From contig OY727099.1 in NCBI GenBank assembly GCA_963402885.1, positions 26,927,001-26,991,000 of the forward strand: a stretch of DNA of 64,000 bases, read 5' to 3'. Positions within the stretch are counted from its first letter, which is position 1. Every line of letters begins with the position of its first letter. This stretch comes from Antedon bifida (taxonomy: Eukaryota > Echinodermata > Crinoidea > Comatulida > Antedonidae). The position numbers were made by a program, and so were the translations under genes. Under the pieces are notes generated by a model. That model did not search any database. It was not told where the DNA came from and saw nothing but the letters and a program-made list of their open reading frames with translations. Shown piece after piece: positions 49,348 to 63,200 of the stretch.

Positions 49348-51341
49348 TTAAAGATTCCCTACAACTCTTACATCATTACAGTTTGCTACTTCTAATAATA
49401 CTTCAAGAAGTATGCCATCCACTGTTGGAATTTGTTCTTCGAGGTCATTTGCGATGGCTCTGATCGTATCTGCAGCTTGATCGGAAGAACCTTTTTTAAT
49501 TTCTTTGAAGAGGTTACAAATTGATGTCCCATCATCAGCAAACAAGTTGAGTACGTTCATTAAAACGTCTTTTCGATCATTATTTGCTGGTGATAAAAAC
49601 ATAATTTTGTGTAGGCCTACTAAAACTTAAGACATGGTGGTGTCAACACTGATGATCCTTTATCCTAGGCCTACCAATGTTTTGTTCTTTGGCCTTTAAT
49701 CAAATCAATTTTGAACCGTTAGTGATATTGTTGCGTTGAACATCAAATGTTGATGTTACACCAGACAGAGGCAAATTTAGGAATAAATGTTGGTGTCTTG
49801 ATAATAGTTTTTCAGAACGAACATTTTAGGCTACTCACCTTTATTCAAAAACTGACCAGTCAATCCTCCGACAACAATCACAGATTTTACTATTTCTTTA
49901 ACTGTAGAAGTTAGAAATTAAAAGAATCAATTAACTTTTTGATAAAATAGCATTGAATTGTTCAATTACATTTTTAATTGAACATATTTTGGTGCCTCGG
50001 TGGTCAACATTCCTGGAAATATTACGATGAAATGGGTGTGTTGAAACTTATTGTAGTTTGTTTTGGTTTATTCTCATGGTATAACATTTTAAATCGTGTA
50101 TAGTGATTATTACCTCTATCATTCTTGCCGCCATTGAATACACTTATGCTGTGGTTTGTAAAAATATTCCTAATCTCTTAAATGAGAAAAAAGTTACGTT
50201 ACTTTTATTATTTTAATCTCAGCAGTGGAACAGTGCTATTTATTTGCTATTAAATCCATGAATTAAAATGATAGCAATCCTCAATGGGAAATGGGTCGCT
50301 AATGTAAAAGTATATATAACACTGTTCATTTGAGTAATTAGGGCGTACTTAAAAATACTAAAATGCTGAAAATAAACTCGGGTCTAGCAAAAGCATCTGA
50401 ATGACTTTCAAATGTCCCATCCCAAATCCCGGAAATTAAAAAAAAAATGTTCTTTTCCCTCTCTTCATCATAATCGTTGTGTTGGAATAGAATTTGATTT
50501 TAGCCTATTTTGTTATCTGTATGTGTTTATTATTAAAGCCGAATCGAATAACTATTTGAAAAAAAGAATAGGCACCTAAAAGCACTTGTGTTTGGTTGCC
50601 ATTGATTTTGAACCGCAAGATCGGTCTATAAAAGGGCATGTTGGTTAATGCTATGTATTCCTCTAAACTACGTCGATATCTCATCTTCAGATTACCAAAT
50701 CTTTTAAAGGTCTGCTCAATCTCTTTAGACGCCTTTTTTGACCCCCTACTTGAAGTAAAATTAGCAAGTGCATCAGCAACACGATTAGTGAAGGTTTCAG
50801 CAGCATGCAGTGCACCTCGAATATAAGAAGCGTCAATTGGAAGTTTGTAACCATAAAAATTGATCAAATAACATGCACAATCTCCAACAAACGATAAACA
50901 GGCTACAGCGGTTTTGGCAATCTTGCTTCTCTGTCTTGATCGGTTTATTTCATCTGCGATGTGCCTAAGACGTTCAACAAGACTGGTTCTTCCTTTTTCC
51001 GCCCATTGATTTAACTCCGTTTCTAACGCAAGTCTGTCCTCTGTTAGTTTATGCTTTGCCTTTTTAATTCTATTTTGTTGACGCAAATACCAAATGCAAA
51101 CAATCAACAGAAATACTAATAGCAATCTGAAAATATACCAGAGTCAACTCATAATTATAATTACATTTTAAATGTAATATTTTGACATTTGTTAGATAAT
51201 AAAATGAAATTATATTTACTTCGAAACAGAGACGTTCATCGAATAACCCGCAAGACATACTCCATAAAAGAAAATTTGCTTCAAATCCAATTTCCAATTG
51301 ACTTGGCGACCGGTGAATTCTTCTTCACGGTTATCATCCAT
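49348..51341 (-). CDS. ApoL-like membrane protein, paralog C
   Basis: Five exons: 51341-51220, 51126-50576, 50176-50114, 49901-49839, 49586-49348. Total 1038 bp, 345 aa, all junctions GT-AG in the same phases as A; the 551-bp core exon has exactly A's length. Parts: acidic N-terminus (MDDNREEEF), membrane hairpin (IFFYGVCLAGY and LLLVFLLIVCIWY), coiled coil, core helix LRHIADEINRSRQRSKIAKT followed by VACLSFVGDCACYLINFYG, then VKEIVKSVIVVGGLTGQFL and the C-terminal GSSDQAADTIRAIANDLEEQ. The last is close to the LPDE-type end of apolipoprotein L (SAEELKKVAQELEEKL). It is the most similar to A, most likely a duplicate. Function unknown. Confidence 0.78.
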
Positions 51342-53544
51342 GTTTATTAATACTCAGGCATACGACCAATGATGACGCTGTAGCCATGAAAAATCATCAA
51401 ATCAATACAAAATTTATATTAGACAATAAAATTACATTCATAATTTAATAACGTGAATTACTTTTTTAATATTTATTTCGTATTTACATAGACCACACTA
51501 CACTTTTTGTCACATCCTTTTTCAAAGGCGAATCGTCTCTAAATAAATACTAGGCCTATTCTATTTATTTAAGTATGCCTATTAACTGAGTATTGATTTT
51601 ATCAGCGCGCTGCACACCAAAAAATAGTAATCGCTTATAAAAACAATTAGGGCCTAACTTTTCTGTGTTCGTTATCGTTAAAAATGAAGTAGGCCTATGT
51701 CCATCTTTTTACATATTAAAATTGGTTTAAATAATAAGCCTATAGCAATTCTTTTATATTCGACATCTCATTCTCAAACCATTTTTGTTGTATAAAAGAA
51801 AAACCCATAACTTACTTTATTGTATGCCCTTGTATCATAACAGTTTGAATACAAACAGTATCCTTAAATAAACTTTTTAGTTGCAATAAAGCCTATATAA
51901 CTGCTAATCGACAAATAAATCAGAGCCTACCGTATAAGAGATAGTTAACACTGTTTGTGAATGTAATGACGTATATGATGAAGACGGGAAAATCACACAT
52001 TTATTTGGTATATACCATAGGAACTTCAACATCATGAGAACAAACCATCTGCTGATGATCGATCTCTGACATTACAGGAGGCGTTAAACTTCATCCTATT
52101 AAATATGGTATCACTGCGCATTATCAATAGGCAAAAAGGCTTATTATATTGATAATCCAACAGATTCTCGGTACTGTATCTAGATTTTTGTAATTGGCCT
52201 CCAATTTGGTATTAATTCTCTTTTTCCGTTTTTGAATAATAACTTTTCTATCCCCTTCTTTTTACTTCCTGTTCACCAAGATAAATAAAACAGATAAGAA
52301 TTTTATTTTTCCATTTTGCATGGTTACTCTACTTTTAATAAATTACGCCCTCAGTTGGCGAAATATGTCGCATGTTGCGTTGCATATAAAATAATAATTA
52401 CGTTTTTTAATAATTTATTTTATATATAATATCAACATTGGCAATATCAATAAAATATGTTATTAAATTTAAACTCCTTTAAACACTTTATAAATACCCA
52501 AATATGTATATTAACAATCCATAAGATGTGCACCATGTCCAAATCAGTCCATACGCCCTCTGTTTTCTTATATAGAGCTACTTTATCTTGGGTGGAGGCA
52601 GGGAGTGCACATAATGCGAACGCATCCCCGACATCCTTAAATGTATTATTTTAGAATATATTAGTATATACAGTTAGTACAAATCATCAATATTGTTTTT
52701 AAAAATGTTTAATATTAAGTCAAAGCCTAAACAATTAACAAAGGTTCTTTAGATATTGTTAAAACGGTACATGATGCTTATGCGTTATAAAAACGGAAAA
52801 CTAGTCGGAACTGTGCTGAATATTTGCTTAATTGACCATGTCAGTCGATCAGATGCTTTTTTGGACATTTTGTAGTTTTAATAAAGTTAATAGGCCTAAC
52901 TTCCATTAAAAAAAAATGATGAAAAAAATGTTTTCACTTATAAAATGACAAAATAAATGTTTTAATTCAACCAAAAACCCGAGCCAATTTAACTATTTTT
53001 TGTTTAATTCACATTTTTTTCAAGTAAATATTTTTTTTTCAATCCAATTTTTTGTCAAAGTGAAGAACTATTATGTGGCATTAAAATGGCATATTCAACC
53101 CAATTTTTTTTAGGATTATTTTGTCCGGGGGACAATACATCTTTAAGCTGCAATTTCCAAGCATTTAGTTACGGGGATAGGGTGGTGAGTATTCTTAAAT
53201 CCACATCCCTACAGCAAATATTTTTACGATTATTATTTCATATTTATAGTTATATCAAACATTAACACAAATTTAAAGAAAGAAAAGAAAACTTTAACCA
53301 AACAATTACAAATGTTATAACCCTAATTAATTTTAAGCGTACCTTCGAATAATTTACATTTTTTTTTCTTTTTTCTGAAACTTAGGCCGTATTCTCTTAA
53401 AAGAAAATCCTTTACCATAGCTGTAATTATAACTTATGCCGGTGAATCAGTTCTATTTTGAAGTTTCTACAAAAGACTGAGATCATTTTGACCCACGATA
53501 TATACAATTTGAGTTTAAGTTTAATGCAAAATTACTTGTATAGA
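51342..53544. other. Gene-free spacer between ApoL-like C and D
   Basis: AT-rich. No exon, tRNA-like head or clear repeat seen beyond scattered AGGCCTA words and homopolymer runs near 52910-53110. The promoter of C should lie just above 51341; no core element stands out. Confidence 0.45.
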
Positions 53545-55695
53545 TTAGCCCACAACTTCACGTGATACTTGTGTAAGTATGTCATCCACTGTAGGAATTT
53601 GTCTTTCAATTCTTTTTGCTATGACTCTTAGCTTTCTTTCAGCTTCATCCAGAGAATCACTTTCTTTTAGAGGATCATCAGCATTTATGATACCAGTAAC
53701 CATGCTAATTATCTTCTTCTTCTTCATATTTGGAGCCAACTTCATATGTGAAGACTCTGCTCCTCCAACTCTGTTTTGCTAGCTCTACTGTATTTGGTTG
53801 TGTATTATTATTCTATTTATAGTTATTCTTTTACAGAGAATTTCTATTTAGTTATTCTTTTCTATTTAGTTATTCTTTTACAGAGACAAACTGACTCCCT
53901 TATTTATTCATAATTATTATTATTATTATAATTATTATCATTATTATAATTATGTTTAGTAAAACTTCTTTGCGATCTTTGGCTCCTAGTCGACAACAAG
54001 AAACAATTTTAGATTAATGTTTTAAAGTTAGCTCATAATCGCATAAATGTTTTCGCCCTGTGGTAATTAACGTTTTCTCCGACCTCTTAGATAAGAGCTT
54101 AAAGCACACACGTGTCCAGGATAAATGAGAAGTTATAACTACACAATTTGAAATTTGTTTTCCTCGCAGTTTTTTACCAACACTATTAGGCATATATTGT
54201 GATGTTTAAATCACAATAAACTTGATTCTTTATTGATGATTGTTTTATATAGTGGTGACATATCTGGTAATTCAACAATGATGTTAATGATTCATTACAA
54301 TATTATTTGAAATAACCATATTCCCAACAAAAGTAAAGTAAGCTAATAGTTGATATAGCGTCTTTATATAACTGTTTGTGAATACATTTCACGACAATTC
54401 GATTGCTAAAAGTCGTTCTAAGCAAATAAAAATTCGTCAAATGTTGGGAAAATAAAATATTGTCCCCCTCCCCTTTTAATCCAATTTCACGACAATTCGA
54501 TTGCTAAAAGTCGTTCTAAGCAAAAAAAATTTGTCAAATGTCGGGAAAATAAAATATTGTCCCCCTCCCCTTTTAATCCAATTTTCAAACAATTAAATAG
54601 ACCTAAACATAGACGCATTCTGTCCACTGGTCAATGATATGTATTTATCAAAACTACATTGGTATTTCTTCATAAGATTATTAAGGTCACGATAAAAGAT
54701 CTGTGTCTCTTTCGTCGCCATATTCGCCTCCTGTATCCCACTTCTTAATTTCGAATCAGCCATATTAGCAGCAAGATCACAAGTAAGGGTTGCAACAACT
54801 TGCAGTGCCTCCAGAATTTTAGGAATAATTGGAGGTTCGACATTAAACATTTTCTTTAAAAAGCTTGAACACCCTCCAGAAAAATTTAATCCTTTTTTAA
54901 AAATCCAGTATTTATATTGTGATTTAGCTATTTCATCTGCAATGCGTTTAAATTCTTTTGTACTTTCCCACCATTGAATTCACTTTCTCTTGAAAGCGAG
55001 TCTGTCCTCCTCCTGTTTACGATCAGCTAACAGGATTCTTATTTTCTTTTCTTTTTCTTCTAACTCTTTGTTTTTTGCTTTAAGTTCCGCTTCTTTAGGC
55101 GTGGCTTCGTCTTCTTTAAGCTTGGCTTCTTTTTTGAGTTTGTCTTCTTTAAGCTTGGCTTCTTTTTTGAGTTAGTCTTCTTTAAACTTGGCTTCTTTTT
55201 TGAGTTTGTCTTCTTTAAACTTGGCTTCAAGTTTAGAATACCAGTGCATTAGACCGATTGAACCAATTAACACATATATGAATGGATACAACCTGACAAT
55301 GTAACATTAAGATAATTATTGTAAGCCTACTTCTGAGTAATCCATTATACTGATTTTGAAACTATACGTTTTCCACCTAACTTGAAATTAAGGTCTACTT
55401 CTAAGGCCAAATTTTACAGTGCTCGTTATTATTGAAATTGAAACGTCAGCCGATGCGTTCAAACGCGGATGACAAATGTACAGACTGTACCATTGCCAAG
55501 TCACGAAACAATGTTTATTATCATTATTGTCAACAAAATTTATACTCACACAGAATCAGGAGCATTTATCGAGTACAGCAGATTGGTTGTTGCACACAAT
55601 CCATAAATACAAACCCAAAATGTTCCCGAAGTGTTTACATCGTCTTCACTGTCACTTCCTTTTTTACAGTTTGCATCCATATTAGCTCCTGACAT
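53545..55695 (-). pseudogene. ApoL-like paralog D, divergent and broken
   Basis: Exon 1 (55695-55550) has an acidic start and a hydrophobic helix. Exon 2 (55292-54603) has a second hydrophobic helix, then three to four 11-residue repeats of the type KFKEDKLKKEA, then EFKRIADEIAKSQYKYW. Exon 5 pieces at 53985-53955 (KDRKEVLLN) and 53745-53545 (ending IERQIPTVDDIL) are interrupted by an ATT microsatellite. The core exon contains two in-frame stops (in the repeat near 55172 and near 54978). Exons 3 and 4 are not recognised. It is the most divergent family member, with an expanded K/E-rich repeat that may have arisen by slippage. A shorter product cannot be excluded. Confidence 0.65.
54386..54581. 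repeat. 98-bp direct tandem duplication
   Basis: Two almost identical units starting ATTTCACGACAATTCGATTG and ending in the CCCCCTCCCCTTTTAATCC run. It is in an intron of the D pseudogene. Confidence 0.9.
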
Positions 55696-57205
55696 GTAAG
55701 TCTATACTATTCTTTACTATAAAGGTAGAACGCTAATTTATATTAAGCCTACAACAGGTAATATACAATGTTGTTTAATTTTACTTTCATTTATGGTATA
55801 ACTATAGAGAAATTAATAATGATTGTAATTTTGAAATGGACAATAAAATGAGTAGTTTAATTAATTAAAGGTGTCTTTTTTTTAAATTAAAATGTTCTAT
55901 GAATCGTATTAAACTTACCTATCACCGCACTGGTTGACTTTGTTTGATTGTATGTGTGACGCTCTCTGACGTGAAAGACGTTATGCATAATACATATGAT
56001 ATAATGTAGACAACGTCATGACTAACTAGCTAACCGAATCTCTTGTTATAAACATATCATGAATTATAATCAATCAATCAAATCAAGTAGTTTGTATAGG
56101 CTAGGTAAAAGCCAGAAATTGTTTAACCTGAAATCATGGAGGCAGTCCAACATCTGGAATACTGTAGAATTATAACTTTTTTTTAATACTGAGCTCTAAT
56201 CCGGCATTACGTTTCCGATTTTTGTTTTGTATTATAGTTGTAGGTTGAAATAGCTATATATTCGAGCTGACTAGAATAGAACTGGAGGACAATAGAAATA
56301 GAAGAACTAGAGAATAGTTTCCTTCGGTGCAAAATATCATTATGAACATTGATAACAGTTTTCTAGTGTATTTATGAAGAAAATGCTATACAAACACCTT
56401 TGCCTAACACCAATGTTTAAAACAATGTATTAACAATATTTTACTATGAATAAGAGATAACCATGTAATTTATACTGGTCGATTATTTAACTAAAAGAGT
56501 AAGTAAAATCGGGAAGTCATTAACTAATTGTTTTAACTTGATATTTTGGTTGTTGATTAGTATACTTGTTAAATACATGATTAAAATGTTTTTGCCTACT
56601 CAAAACCATTATAAATATGTGCAGTGCAGTGCAAAATGTCCGCACACTTTAAAAAAGCCGATTGATGATAAAATTATCAAACACAAAAAAACCCAGAAAA
56701 TTGCAGTAACGGCGTTCCATATTAATTTTATGGCGCTAAAATTTAAGATTTAAAGTTCGAGTTTATAGGCCTAGCCTGTCGCCGTTTGAAACAATTATTT
56801 ATTAATTGAAAGTCCCAAAATCAAATACGTAGTTAGGTACATGGGATCTACACGTGTTAAACGTATGCCATGGCATTTACGTTATTATTTCAAAAACAGA
56901 CTAAGCTAGGCCCTAGTTAGTAGGCCTAAATATCTAGCCTACTGAAAAGGGCTAGGCCTAGGCTAGGCCTAGAGGCCTACCTACGACGCATACTCTAGGC
57001 CTAGGTAGGTATAGGCTGAGGGCGGGCCTAGGCCTGCCTACTACTAGCTAAGGCCTAGCTAGGCTAGAGCCTAGTAGGGCACCTGTACTTTGCACCTATC
57101 ATAGTAGTTAGGGCTAGGCCTAGCCTACTTCTTGAAATTCAGTTTAGGCCCTAGGCTAGATTTTTGTTTACAAACATAATATTTATTTATTTTATTAAAT
57201 ATTAG
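55696..57205. other. Region between ApoL-like D and MMS22L
   Basis: No exon recognised. 56880-57170 is a striking patch in which AGGCCTA, CTAGGC and related words make up most of the sequence. This directly precedes MMS22L and may overlap its promoter or 5'UTR. Confidence 0.5.
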
Positions 57206-60200
57206 ATGGAATGTGTCAGTGTCATTGAGGGGTCAATGACCCCACCAGTGTCCCCTCACTGCATGGAGAATTGGTATTATGATGACCCAATTGATGATTC
57301 AATATTAATGCAGCATCAGAATGAAATAACAGGTAAACATGACAACAAGATACAATTTATTATTAAAAAATAACTCCAACATTAAAGTAACCTGGTTGGT
57401 TATTGTATAAAATGGACTTGAGTTTCTTTATTGAGCAATCAAGGGCAATTAAAATACTATAAATAAATATCAAAATAAAACTTGAATAGAAAACATTTGC
57501 GCAAAGGAACAGACCTTGATTTAATGTAATGCGTACTTGATAACATTTCATATCATAAAACCCTGTCAGGCCCAACCGGATGATACTGGGCCCTGCAAGG
57601 CGAAGATTAGTATGACCCAGTAGCTCATCACTTTTAAATAAGCACTGAGAGAATTAATTCAACATGCTCATGTTGGAATTGTTATTGAATTACTGATGTT
57701 TTTTTTAAATTTTTTTACAGATGCTGAACCTTCATATATATTTATTGACTGCGCTGAGGGAAATACATCTTACAACAGTGAAAATAAATCAACTTGCGCT
57801 ACAGGACATCATCATGTACTTACCAGGTAAAAAAATTAAAATAATATTAAAATTAAAAACAAAAGCTGTGAATCCTGAAAGAGTATTAATTCTGATATAT
57901 TTATTGCATTTCATGCCACTTTGGATGTTGTATTGTATACTGTATTTGTATTTTTTTTTATAAATGATCTTGAAAATGGTTCCATAACATATTAGAAATG
58001 TTAATCTATATTTTGTCATTAAACCTTTGTAAGTTGTATTAAAAAAGAAATTCTTTAAATAATTCATTTTAAGAGAGATCATTTATTTAGAGTAAAGATA
58101 AATTACATAAAAATATATATTTTTTTGTTCATTATTTATATTGACTATAGAATTCTGAGTTGCCAGGACCCATATCCAACCCAGTTTCAGGACACAAAAG
58201 TGAAGCTGTTTGGCAGCCATTTTGTCACTTCCACATGCTTATTGGATTCACTGTCTTTTATTTTCTCGCTCGCAAAGTAAGTATTTGTCTTTTTATCTTG
58301 ATATACCAGCCAATATTATATCTTGCTGAGTTTCATTTGTTTGTTTTTTTTTCTAAACAATTTGCTCACAAAAACTGGGTTTATCACTTGAAGATTATAC
58401 TTTAGTGTATCTCAGATGGAGTATGGCGAGTTGAGTGAAAACAGCTAAAGGAGTATGGTCAAACCAATAAATATAAGCCAAATCATGTACTATCGAATCT
58501 TTATATTTCTATAATAATTAAGTTTGCCTGCCAATAAATCAATGTATATTTTATTTGTATTTTAATATTAACTTACTAAATATATTTGTTACATACTATC
58601 GAATCTTTATACAGTATTGCATTAATAATTTACGTACGGTATTGCCGAATCTTTATATCTCATTTACATACTATCGAATATTTTTACAGTATTGCAATAA
58701 CATTTTACGTACGGTTTTGCCGAATCTTTATATCTCGTTTACATACTATCAAATCTTTATACAGTATTGCAATAATTTATGAACGGTATTGCCAAATCTT
58801 TATATCTCATTTACATACTGTACTACCGAATCTTGGTTTTCATTATTAGTAATAGGGTGTGTTATACATTTAAGTGTTAATGTATGTTAGATGCGCATGC
58901 TCTGTGTGCGGAACCACCGCCGATTGTTTGATCATTCACTCAGTATTATTTTGTTTTGCATTCAAGTTACAAGCCCCGAAAAAAGCACACTTTGGGTGAG
59001 AAGGCAAATTTAATGCGTATTATGGCCAGGGGTGTTTCCCTAGTGGCCCGGGCAACACCCTTAATTTCGTACTAAATGTTGTTTCTGCCACTAAATTAAA
59101 ATTGAGTCCCATTTCATCGTATACAATATCCATCCGAACCCGGAACTTGATAGGCTTAGTCATAAAGTAGTTACAGAGTTGCAGGGCATTTTATCATTGT
59201 TGAATGTTTTGATGTTAGCTTAATTGTTAAAATTGGTAGAAGAAGTTAAACAAATTTAACGACCTTCACAACCAAAATATTTCTTTGTAACAAAATTATT
59301 TTAAATGGAACGCTACAAAAATAATCCTCCACTTCATCAGTGCATGAATACCTAATAACCAGACAAGAACGTATCTTTGTTACGTTTTACTATCAATCCA
59401 TTTTCATGTCACGCAATCCATTTTTCAACAATATAGTAGTATAATAATAACAATTTGATTGAATAGTGAGGGATTAGTTACAGTGTTGACTTTGAATAAA
59501 CCATTGGTAATTTACTGAAAATCCAAAATTATTCAATCCAAGAAACGCTCTACTACAAATGCAAAATAGATGTCGGTCGATAAACTTCTGACGACGACTA
59601 AAACAACGACAATCAGCTAAATATATTCGTGATTTTATTTCATCTCTGGTTTGTTACATCATGACACATTACCGGACTTCCCCCTCCTCTCGCAATGAAC
59701 GGCAGTACAGATCTTCCCTATCTAGGCTCGTGTATGTAGCCTACTACGTCATTCACAAAATACCCACGCATAGCAGTGTTACTAGCGCCATCACAGATTA
59801 CCTCTAATGGATCAAGCATATATATATATTTTGATATACTTTATTGAAAAAATACATATAATTCTTAATAATTGGATTATTATATATTATATTAATATAC
59901 AATACAAACACCACAATGTATTTTTAATGACTTTATTAAACATATATATCATTTAGAACAGTTAAAATAGGTAATCATCGATTCGCCATTTCGTTTTAAA
60001 GAACGTATCACATTCAATCTGTAAAAAAAGAGAATAAATTACATAATGATGTAGATTGTTATTTACGTCGAGGAGGTAAAGAAAACCTGTCGAAACAATG
60101 ACAATCAAAGATTACAAAACTACGACAATCAAAGCGCACACGTCGTTCCATACAGATTACCGTTATTGAACTAGCGGCCGCTTTGGTTGGCAGCCGCTTT

Positions 60201-63200
60201 GACCGTAATCCTCTCAGATCCCCCTTTGCATTGACCTTTGACCTGATTTTGAAATATCAATGTATTTGTTTCAAGTAATGTTTCATATTTTTGTTTAGAC
60301 AGACATTGGGGAAACTGAAGTTGTATTTAGAGAAGATATTGCAGAGATCATTAAAAGGTTTTTATTTCAACGTTATTTAAATCAAGAATTACTACTCTAA
60401 CTACAGTATACAAATTAAATTAATCTATATTGTAAAAAGAAACTGTGTATTAAACAATTGACACAAAATGTTTACAGTTTAATGGTACAGTACAAGTTTC
60501 TAATTCAATGACTATTCAATGACTATTTTCGGCCAACGCAATTAAATGTCTTTGTTTATTATTAGAATCTGACACCAGTGATTCTTCAAGACTTCGACAT
60601 ACATGCATTGTATTTTTACAGTATTTGAAAATATATATCCATAGGTAAGTCTGTATTGTCTATAGAATGTAACTTTCAATGGCTGTTGATGTTATGTTTT
60701 TCACTAAAAATAGACCCACTGCATTACATTGTCAGTGGTAAAGTGCATATTAAAGATTTTAATCTTGATTGGAGATGTATTATGAGGACTTTTACAATGA
60801 TGGCAATACAACATGCATGGTAGATTTCTTGCACAAAGGAGAAAAAATGTATTATTGTATGAATGTAATGTGAAATGTCTGTCTATTCTATAGAATCAAT
60901 AAATGCTGATCTATTCTTAGTTGCTTCTGTTTACAGGTATTACAAATATGAAGACAACTCACAATGCCGACACAGTCAACGCCTGAGTGGCTTATCAACT
61001 GCCTTATTGTTTGAGATACAAGGTTTATCAATGTACCTTGGGAAAGTTACAGACTTACCTTCTAGTATATTCTCACAGTATATCTCATCAAGTTTAAAGA
61101 AGGTATGGTCACTGTCAAACACAACCACTAATCTCAGTTAATTCCTGGTAAATGTACTGTATGTACAATTTGTAATGTATCATGGACAAATTCTACAAAA
61201 CAGTGTAACATGTGTATCACATGTGAGGCCTGTATCTATGCTGTGCTTTCTATATGAATTTTAAATTGAAAACTAACATTTACAAGCCATGTATTTAAAG
61301 CCTTGTCTACACTATCAAACAAAATGTGATGTGCCCGTATATGGACATGATCATGTCATATCACTACCATGTTTGGGCATATCACTACCATATTTGGGCA
61401 CATCACACTTTTTTGTCAAACTAGTTTGATAGTGTACATAGAGCTTTATGTGTGCTGAATAAATCAATACAGATCTGTGAATTTCAATGCTCAATTAAAA
61501 AATTGTATTTCTGTAAATTATGATTGAAGAATAATGCTCATACTAGATTGATTTTATATTTTGTTCCTCCAGCAAAGCATTGGCCACTTGTTTTTACATC
61601 TTATTTTAAATGTTAGATGGGGACTAATAGAAGTGTTACACTTGCTCTACAACAAAACAAAAGGTAACATCATCATCAATGTTTGTAAATCTTCCTCTCT
61701 GAGATTTGGATCTCTGTATACATATGTGGAAAGTGTAATTTCAATCCTATGTGCAGTTTCAGAGCCATTTACATTATTTTACAATACTAACTATTTATGT
61801 TGTTAATGTTTTAGGGTCTGCCACAGAGAATGATGTCAACAATCTACTAACAACAGAGGTCAATAAATTAATGGATGACCTCATAGATGTAGCAAGAGGG
61901 CGCTTTAAATCAGTATGTATATTAAATATATTACAATAAAGAATATCTGATATGAACATTTACTGTATGCTCACTGTTCCATGGCAGAAAAAAAAAAAGA
62001 AATACATTTTGAAATTGGAATCATGTATAAAAAGGAATCAATCAATAAATTAAATTAATAGTTACTGTATGATCAAATTTTCAGTGTATATATTAAGAAA
62101 AAAAAAAGTATATATATATATTCAATTGCATTCTTAGAATATATATATATTGAACTTAAAAGTGACCATATGATATACAGGAGTCAAGCAACATACCTTT
62201 TAAGAGTTATTCTTCTTTCATTCAATAAGTGTAAAATGTACTGTAAACAACTGTTATCCTAAAGTTCCTCAATTTATTCAGATATCAAGAAGGAGCTACA
62301 AGAATTCATCACCTTTCTCCTGTTCCTGTTTGCAAGAATTTGTTGTACTACTTATTCAGTTTCTTGATCAACGGCATGACAAGTTTGAAACAGATGTGAG
62401 TACCGATATGCTACAAAATAATAAACAGTTAAATACATAAAATCAAAAATTGTAATGTATTTATACATTACAATTTGTCTTGCTTTTTCAGGCTTTTTGG
62501 GTCGTGCTTCATAAAGCGTTCAAGAAAAAAGTATCGTTGGAGGAAAAAGGTTTTTATCATTATCTTACCTTTTGAAAAACAAACGTCAACATTTAACAGT
62601 ACTAGTAATTGTTCCTTTCTACAAAATGTACACTTGTGTAAAGTATAAGCTGAAATTATTGGGGTATCCTCTTTGTCCAACCTGCCAACGTATAATCATG
62701 TTGTTGTCATTATTTTACCTTCTTTCAGGCAATGTAGAGTTGTATTGGTGGCTTCTTATGCATATTGCACCACTTTACAATCAAAATGGTGGAGTGATAA
62801 AAGATAAAGTAAGTAATCTCTATTTTTACTTACCAATTTAGTGAATACGGTTCTAGTGTTCTATAACATAACTGACTTCATTCATATGAATAAATAAACC
62901 AATCACTTTTTTACTTTGACAAGTTTGTTTGCTTTTTTATCACATATAGAGTGATATACAAAGTAACTGGACTGTGGTAGGTGAACTTCTTAAGTTGATG
63001 TTTTCTCAGGTAAGTAAAGTTCCTCAGTTTCCTCACCGTCATGTTGGTTTCTAAAGCTTTATGACATATGGTAGTGCTATGACATCATCATGTCCATATG
63101 CATATATTTTTTTGTTACATAAACATTGATAGTGTAGACAGAGCTTTATAATGCACAGTGTAGATAACAATAATTTGTGTTTTTCTTAGGAGCTGAGCTT

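Noticed and set aside
58555-58849. Two overlapping frames with repeated peptides
   Set aside because: By-product of a 75-bp tandem repeat in an MMS22L intron; 75 is divisible by three.
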